Shown here: positions 59,343-64,000 of the stretch, piece after piece
Position numbering within the stretch: the stretch's first letter is position 1
Layout of the letters: every line of letters starts with the position of its first letter
Assembly (NCBI RefSeq): GCF_917563885.1
Contig: NZ_CAKJTG010000013.1
Span: forward strand, 1-64,000
Source of the DNA: Pseudoneobacillus rhizosphaerae
Lineage (GTDB): Bacteria > Bacillota > Bacilli > Bacillales > Cytobacillaceae
Direction: 5' to 3'
Length of the DNA: 64,000 nucleotides
Program-made: the position numbers and the translations under genes
Notes under the pieces: model-generated
Databases searched by the model: none
The model's input: the letters and a program-made list of their open reading frames with translations, nothing else
What the model was told of the DNA's origin: nothing

Positions 59343-59380
59343 AGTAAAAAAACTCCGACATATGTGCTTGTCGGAGTTTT
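59343..59380. terminator. Bidirectional terminator between sspI and ysdC
   Basis: AAAACTCCGACA and TGTCGGAGTTTTTTT arms flank a short loop between the converging genes. Confidence 0.85.
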
Positions 59381-59384
59381 TTTA

Positions 59385-60473
59385 TTATGATTCGTACGTA
59401 ATTTTATCAACCGTTTCACGGTCTAAACGCTTTGTTACTTCCACAATTAATTTTACCGCATTTTCATAGTCATCACGATGAAGCATGGCAGCATGTGAGT
59501 GAATATAACGTGTCGCAATTGTAATTGCTAAAGAAGGTGAACCTTTATGTGCAAGATGAATTGACCCCGCATCTGTTCCGCCACCAGGAATCGCATCAAA
59601 TTGATACGGAATCCCTAACTCATCGGCAACACCTGTGACAAAGTCACGTAGGCCTTTATGTGAAACCATCGATGCATCATAGAGGATAATTTGTGGACCT
59701 TTACCCATTTTACTCATGGCTTCTTTTTCTGAAATTCCTGGAGTATCACCAGCAATACCAACATCTACGCCAAAACCAATATCTGGTTCGATTGCATAAG
59801 CAGCTGTTTTGGCTCCTCTTAATCCCACTTCTTCTTGAACATTTCCTACACCATACACAACGTTTGGATGGTCTTCAGCCTTTAATTGCTTTAAGACGTC
59901 GATTGCAATTGCACAGCCAATACGATTGTCCCAAGCTTTAGCTAATAACATTTTTTCATTATTCATAACGGTAAATTCAAAGTAAGGTACAACCATATCG
60001 CCAGGACGAACGCCCCACTCCATTACTTCCTCACGACTTGAAGCTCCGATATCAATAAACATATCCTTGATTTCAACTGGCTTTTTACGTGCTTCTGCTG
60101 AAAGGATATGAGGTGGTTTAGAGCCAATTACTCCCGTTACATCACCTTTACTAGTCACGATTGTCACTCGTTGTGCAAGCATTACCTGTGACCACCAACC
60201 GCCAACTGTTTGGAAACGTAGGAAGCCCTTATCGTCGATTTGAGTGATCATAAAGCCTACTTCATCCAAGTGCCCAGCAACCATAATCTTCGGACCGCCA
60301 TCTTTCCCTATCTTTTTGGCAATTAAACTTCCTAGGTTATCTGTTGTTACTTCATCTGCAAATGGCTCTATGTATTTCTTCATGACTTCGCGTGGTTCTC
60401 TTTCATTCCCAGGAATCCCTTTTGCATCAGTTAATTCCTTTAACATTACTAACGTCTCATCTAGTTTAGTCAT
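59385..60473 (-). CDS. ysdC: M42-family metallopeptidase YsdC
   Basis: 362-residue dinuclear-zinc aminopeptidase (deblocking aminopeptidase/endoglucanase-M type). Metal and catalytic motifs are [50 protein letters not shown] and the C-terminal [11 protein letters not shown]. Cytoplasmic peptide processing is expected. Confidence 0.95.
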   Translation of the reverse strand: MTKLDETLVMLKELTDAKGIPGNEREPREVMKKYIEPFADEVTTDNLGSLIAKKIGKDGGPKIMVAGHLDEVGFMITQIDDKGFLRFQTVGGWWSQVMLAQRVTIVTSKGDVTGVIGSKPPHILSAEARKKPVEIKDMFIDIGASSREEVMEWGVRPGDMVVPYFEFTVMNNEKMLLAKAWDNRIGCAIAIDVLKQLKAEDHPNVVYGVGNVQEEVGLRGAKTAAYAIEPDIGFGVDVGIAGDTPGISEKEAMSKMGKGPQIILYDASMVSHKGLRDFVTGVADELGIPYQFDAIPGGGTDAGSIHLAHKGSPSLAITIATRYIHSHAAMLHRDDYENAVKLIVEVTKRLDRETVDKITYES

Positions 60474-60543
60474 TACTTCGGCTCCCTCAATATGTATTCA
60501 GTATTATTATACAAAAATGCTTGCAAAATGTACAAATTTTCTG

Positions 60544-61032
60544 CTAATATCCATTTTGCTGCCTTTCATAATTTACTTCATTTTTTTGAATATATGCTTC
60601 TTCAATTTCATACGAGTTAAATCCTAATAACTTCGCTAAGGAGACATACTCAGAAAAAAGGTTTTCATAGTTTTTAAATGATTGAGATGTTTTAAATTTA
60701 TTTACCGATTCATAAACGGATAAAAACTGATCGGTAAGATTCTCGGAATGACAGTTTTCAAACTGTAATTTACTACCTTCAAACCCACATTCAATGCCTA
60801 CTGACAAAATAAAATGTACTCCATCAACAAACTCTTCTAAAATTTTCTCCTTTGTCGCAGGTGGCTTCAAACTCCAAAACTTAAAGCAACGAGTTTCATT
60901 GGCAAGTTCACCAATTTCAACGAGTAGGGCAAGGATCTTTTTATCAATTAGATTATCTTGCTGAAGCTGGTGGTTACTCTGTATATGAGCATCCAATTCC
61001 CTTTGCATCGTATAAAGTCTAGTTATATTCAC
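60544..61032 (-). CDS. All-alpha (dimeric-type) dUTP diphosphatase
   Basis: 162-residue all-helical NTP pyrophosphatase of the dUTPase_2/MazG-like group: the metal motif VEIGELANETRCFKFWS (ExxE) and the second EEFVDGVHFILSVG (ExxD). It would convert dUTP to dUMP. A monocistronic gene divergent from ysdB. Confidence 0.88.
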   Translation of the reverse strand: MNITRLYTMQRELDAHIQSNHQLQQDNLIDKKILALLVEIGELANETRCFKFWSLKPPATKEKILEEFVDGVHFILSVGIECGFEGSKLQFENCHSENLTDQFLSVYESVNKFKTSQSFKNYENLFSEYVSLAKLLGFNSYEIEEAYIQKNEVNYERQQNGY

Positions 61033-61068
61033 ATTTTCACTCTCCTTTAATAAAAATTATATCAAATT

Positions 61069-61096
61069 TGAAACTTTTTACTTACCTAGACGTATA
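61069..61096 (+). promoter_or_regulatory. SigW promoter of ysdB
   Basis: TGAAAC (61069-61074), exactly 16 nt, and CGTATA (61091-61096) match the SigW consensus perfectly. B. subtilis ysdB is a known SigW target. Confidence 0.9.
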
Positions 61097-61129
61097 ACAA
61101 ATAAAGCTAATTTTTTGGAGGACGTATCT

Positions 61130-61507
61130 ATGTGGTTTCTTCGTATTCTTATACTAACAGTCATATTGTTCCTTGTTTATTACCTTATTAAATATATTAT
61201 TAATCCGAAACGTAAACTTGAGTTGGCTCATGAGCAAAGACGCTATTACTTTTTCGATGATTTTGATAATGTTCGAAAAAACTTTTTACTCACCTATAAT
61301 GGAGTGCTCTTTGAAGGGGAGAAATATTTAGGCTCGACAAGTAATTCTTTTGAAGTTGTTTCCATTTTTATTTTCCCTCGAGATTTAGCTTCACTACAAG
61401 GATTAACCAAGGATGATTTCCTTCTAATTGAAGAAAATGTTCGAGGTCATTACCCAAATGCCAAAATTGATTGGAAAAGCCCTATAAAAGACCTGTTAAA
61501 AAAGTAA
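61130..61507 (+). CDS. ysdB: SigW-pathway membrane protein YsdB
   Basis: 125 residues with one N-terminal transmembrane helix (LRILILTVILFLVYYLIKYII) and a cytoplasmic conserved domain (RRYYFFDDFDNVRKNFLLTYNGVLFEGEKYLG). The ATG at 61130 follows GGAGGA; an upstream in-frame ATG at 61115 precedes that box. Molecular function is unknown, but an envelope-stress role is likely from its promoter. Confidence 0.92.
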   Translation: MWFLRILILTVILFLVYYLIKYIINPKRKLELAHEQRRYYFFDDFDNVRKNFLLTYNGVLFEGEKYLGSTSNSFEVVSIFIFPRDLASLQGLTKDDFLLIEENVRGHYPNAKIDWKSPIKDLLKK

Positions 61508-61546
61508 AAAGGAAAAATGGCACTTCATGCCATTTTTCCTTTTTTT
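61507..61546. terminator. Bidirectional terminator
   Basis: AAAAAGGAAAAATGGCA-CTTCA-TGCCATTTTTCCTTTTTT is an almost perfect hairpin between the converging ysdB and TVP38-type genes. Confidence 0.9.
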
Positions 61547-62123
61547 ATGAAGCCCTAGCCTTCTTGAAAAATTCTCCCCACTGAATAACTGCAATCTTTT
61601 CCCTTAATAAATATACAAATACGGTTAAGGCAAACAGAATCACTAGAATCATCGTCGGGGTAAACCGGCTTATAAATTGACCGAATATCGTATAAAAAAA
61701 CGCTAAAGGTATATTGGAGTAAAATGATCCCCATACGTACTCCTTAAAGCTCTTTTTTCTTTGCATTAAACAAAAATTCATTAGATGAAAGTGAATAAAA
61801 GGAATAAGTCTTAAAATAGCTATTTGGCCAACGGTTAAATTACGGTATTCCCCGAACCATTTCACTTTAATCCGATAAAGTTTTTCTAACGTTTTCGGCA
61901 TTCTATTCACAACCAAATAGAAAATGACACTTACAAGCATCAAACCAATTATAGAGTAAACCGTTCCTAATACGGTTCCAAATAAGATGCCGCCCGCAAT
62001 ACAAACAATCGCTACAGGCAGAAATAAAAATTGTCGCAACAAATGAAAAAGAATAAAGGCTAATGGAGCTAAAATTCCAACGGATTCCACTAGTATAAAT
62101 ACCATGGTTAGTTGTTCATCCAT
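61545..62123 (-). CDS. TVP38/TMEM64 (VTT/DedA-like) membrane protein
   Basis: 192 residues with five or six hydrophobic segments. The VTT pattern is seen in RQFLFLPVAIVCIAGGILFG-TVLG and in the re-entrant segment LRLIPFIHFHLMNF. The family includes lipid scramblase or carrier-like proteins; the substrate here is unknown. The ATG at 62123 is chosen for its GAAGGTGG box. Confidence 0.82.
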   Translation of the reverse strand: MDEQLTMVFILVESVGILAPLAFILFHLLRQFLFLPVAIVCIAGGILFGTVLGTVYSIIGLMLVSVIFYLVVNRMPKTLEKLYRIKVKWFGEYRNLTVGQIAILRLIPFIHFHLMNFCLMQRKKSFKEYVWGSFYSNIPLAFFYTIFGQFISRFTPTMILVILFALTVFVYLLREKIAVIQWGEFFKKARAS

Positions 62124-62194
62124 ATTTCCACCTTCTATGACTGACTTAACAAGCACTGTTAAAGCATATAGAGTCAGACAAGAAGTTATGACAA

Positions 62195-62458
62195 TTAATT
62201 AAATAATAAAAACAGGACAACCAGCTGTAACCCGACTAAAAAAGGCATACCAATTTGAAAGGCTTTATGCTTTGTTTTATGACGAAATACATTCATTCCT
62301 ATCGTTGTTCCAACTGCACCACCACAGATGGCCACGATCCAAAGTGTCCGTTCACTAATTCGGTATTGTCCCTTTTTTGCTTTCGATTTATCAAACCCCA
62401 TCAGAAAAATACCATAGAGATTAATAATAAGTAATATGATCAAAGGCATTAATTCCAT
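62195..62458 (-). CDS. ysdA: YsdA, DUF1294 membrane protein
   Basis: 87 residues with three hydrophobic helices and the DUF1294 core AICGGAVGTTIGMNVFRHKTKHKAF. It follows rplT as in B. subtilis. Function unknown. Confidence 0.9.
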   Translation of the reverse strand: MELMPLIILLIINLYGIFLMGFDKSKAKKGQYRISERTLWIVAICGGAVGTTIGMNVFRHKTKHKAFQIGMPFLVGLQLVVLFLLFN

Positions 62459-62487
62459 AATCGCTTACCTCTTTCCAAAAAAGTCAA

Positions 62488-62518
62488 AAGCCACTCTCGA
62501 AAAACGAGAATGGCTATA
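62488..62518 (-). terminator. Terminator of infC-rpmI-rplT
   Basis: AGCCATTCTCG-TTTTT-CGAGAGTGGCT followed by TTTGACTTTTTT on the minus strand. Confidence 0.75.
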
Positions 62519-62523
62519 TATAA

Positions 62524-62883
62524 TTACTTATTGAATTGTGCTTTTGCAGCGTTTGCTAATTCAGTGAATGCAGCAGCATCAGTGATAGCTAATTCAGAAA
62601 GCATTTTGCGGTTTACTTCGATACCAGCAAGCTTTAAACCGTGCATTAAACGGCTATAAGAAAGTCCGTTCATACGAGCTGCAGCATTGATACGAGTAAC
62701 CCAAAGCTTACGGAAGTCGCGCTTCTTTTGGCGACGATCACGGTAAGCATACATTAATGATTTCATAACCTGTTGGTTAGCTACTTTGTATAATGTATGT
62801 TTGGAACCGTAATATCCTTTTGCTAATTTAATTATTTTTTTACGACGTTTGCGTGTAACAGTACCGCCTTTAACACGTGGCAT
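62524..62883 (-). CDS. rplT: 50S ribosomal protein L20
   Basis: 119 residues with the basic N-terminal [20 protein letters not shown] and the globular C-terminal half. Binds 23S rRNA early in assembly. In Bacillus L20 represses this operon through the leader. Confidence 0.98.
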   Translation of the reverse strand: MPRVKGGTVTRKRRKKIIKLAKGYYGSKHTLYKVANQQVMKSLMYAYRDRRQKKRDFRKLWVTRINAAARMNGLSYSRLMHGLKLAGIEVNRKMLSELAITDAAAFTELANAAKAQFNK

Positions 62884-62918
62884 GTGTGTTCCCTCCTATA
62901 TTTCACTCTTGCGAATTA

Positions 62919-63116
62919 TTAAATGTTTACTAATAAGAAACGAATGCGTTTGTAATCACCGCTAGAAACTAAAGTAGCTTTACGTAGGTGACGCTTTTGC
63001 TTTTGAGATTTGTTAGAGAACATATGGCTTCTGTAAGCGTGGCTACGCTTTAATTTACCAGATCCTGTTCTTTTGAAACGCTTAGCAGCGCCACGGTGAG
63101 TTTTCATTTTAGGCAT
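62919..63116 (-). CDS. rpmI: 50S ribosomal protein L35
   Basis: 65 residues, [20 protein letters not shown] opening and strongly basic throughout. Between infC and rplT. Confidence 0.98.
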   Translation of the reverse strand: MPKMKTHRGAAKRFKRTGSGKLKRSHAYRSHMFSNKSQKQKRHLRKATLVSSGDYKRIRFLLVNI

Positions 63117-63128
63117 TATGGTATCCTC

Positions 63129-63647
63129 CTATTGCTTATCGATTTTCGGTGCTAACATTAAGAACATACTGCGACCATCCATTTTTGGTGGGGATTCAAC
63201 AGTTGCTACTTCAGTACAAGCTGCTGAGAAACGGTCCAGCACTCTTTGACCAATTTCTTTATGTGTAATGGCACGTCCTTTAAATCGGATCGATGCTTTT
63301 ACTTTATCGCCTTTTTCTAAGAATTTAATAGCGTTACGAAGCTTTGTATTAAAGTCATGTTCATCAATTGTTGGGCTAAGGCGAACCTCTTTAACGTTGA
63401 TGATTTTTTGGTTTTTACGAGCTTCTTTATCTTTCTTTTGTTGTTCAAATTTAAACTTACCATAGTCCATAATACGAGCTACTGGTGGTTTTGCATTTGG
63501 AGCAACTAAGACAACATCAAGATTTACTCGGGCTGCAATTTCTAACGCTTCGATTTTTGATTTAATTCCCAATTGATCGCCATTTTGGTCAATTAGACGA
63601 ACTTCACGTGCGCGAATTCCATCGTTCAACATCATGTCTTTACTAAT
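63129..63647 (-). CDS. infC: Translation initiation factor IF-3
   Basis: 172 residues: N-domain ([17 protein letters not shown]), linker helix, C-domain ([19 protein letters not shown]). The start is read as ATT at 63645-63647 (I-S-K-D-M-M-L-N-D), because GGAGGTG lies 7 nt upstream; the first ATG at 63635 is about 19 nt from that box. AUU starts are known for infC in other bacteria and let IF-3 reject its own mRNA. Confidence 0.95.
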   Translation of the reverse strand: MSKDMMLNDGIRAREVRLIDQNGDQLGIKSKIEALEIAARVNLDVVLVAPNAKPPVARIMDYGKFKFEQQKKDKEARKNQKIINVKEVRLSPTIDEHDFNTKLRNAIKFLEKGDKVKASIRFKGRAITHKEIGQRVLDRFSAACTEVATVESPPKMDGRSMFLMLAPKIDKQ

Positions 63648-63858
63648 AGTTAGACACCTCCAAGGTATTTTAGCGAATACAGCGAATGAATAATGCCCCC
63701 GCTAAAAGCAATAAAAAAGTGTGGGCGAATGATTCACCCACACTTAACGAAACAAATTAAAAAAAGTTGTTTTCGTATGACCTGTCAACTACTATAAAAG
63801 CGTCATTCAGGTGAGAAGCGGGTGCTTCTTCTTATTCTTAGCTTGTATTCAATTTACC
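63648..63858 (-). ncRNA. L20-type leader of infC-rpmI-rplT
   Basis: A roughly 210-nt leader in the standard place. It ends with a strong terminator AAGTGTGGG-TGAATCATTCG-CCCACACTT plus T-run (63712-63745) in front of infC, as in the L20-controlled attenuator of B. subtilis. Upstream pairing that mimics the L20 rRNA site is expected but was not resolved by eye. Confidence 0.8.
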
Positions 63859-63864
63859 TTAGCA

Positions 63865-63894
63865 ACTATAACATAAATTATGATAATATGTCAA
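63865..63894 (-). promoter_or_regulatory. SigA promoter of infC operon
   Basis: TTGACA (63889-63894), 18 nt and TATAGT (63865-63870) on the minus strand. Confidence 0.8.
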
Positions 63895-64000
63895 ACAAAA
63901 TCCAACGATTGTGACAACGTTTTAAATATTATCAAAATATACATCATTTTGCAATAGATATTTAATAAAATTTCAGTTGTAAATTTTTTCTATTAACGAT

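Overview
The window looks like a chromosome segment of a low-GC, spore-forming Bacillaceae bacterium. The evidence is spore genes (ysxE, spoVID, gerM, gerE, sspI, lonB), B. subtilis-like gene order, T-box and lysine-riboswitch leaders, many TTG/GTG starts, and promoters fitting SigF, SigE, SigK and SigW. It resembles Neobacillus/Mesobacillus-type genomes more than B. subtilis itself (inference). Almost all genes lie on the minus strand, so transcription runs from high to low coordinates.

From 63.9 kb downward the backbone is: infC-rpmI-rplT behind an L20-type leader; ysdA, a TVP38-type membrane protein, ysdB (SigW), a dUTPase, ysdC, sspI, ysgA; T-box-pheS-pheT; zapA-cvpA-polX-mutSB-yshE plus a 27-codon microORF; the fatty-acid block lcfA / fadR-fadB-etfB-etfA; trxA; uvrC; lysine riboswitch-lysC with a nested beta-subunit start; yslB; sdhCAB; ysmA; gerE; a MarR gene; racE; gerM; rph-rdgB-ysnB; tRNA-Arg; ysoA; tig; clpX; lonB; lonA-engB; a small membrane protein; the heme operon hemAXCDBL; spoVID; ysxE; and T-box-valS. 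Compared with B. subtilis (from memory), rnhC is missing between pheT and zapA, and the ilv-leu operon is missing between ysoA and ysnB.

The accessory part is 0.1-7.6 kb. A tightly overlapping four-gene operon encodes a 609-residue C-terminally anchored membrane protein with double-psi-barrel-like modules, an N-formylglutamate-amidohydrolase-family protein and two different RimK/LysX-type ATP-grasp ligases. It diverges from a FolC-like Mur ligase whose signature residues differ from ordinary FolC. Together these look like an undescribed amide-bond-forming system; product and role are unknown. A membrane GAF-GGDEF diguanylate cyclase follows.

Other points of interest are: a 59-bp perfect palindrome and related GGGGACTGTCCCC repeats in intergenic spaces; a FadR operator embedded in a larger inverted repeat at fadR; a second FadR-like site in front of the thioesterase gene ysmA; a likely AUU start codon for infC; and a degenerate kinase-like YsxE.
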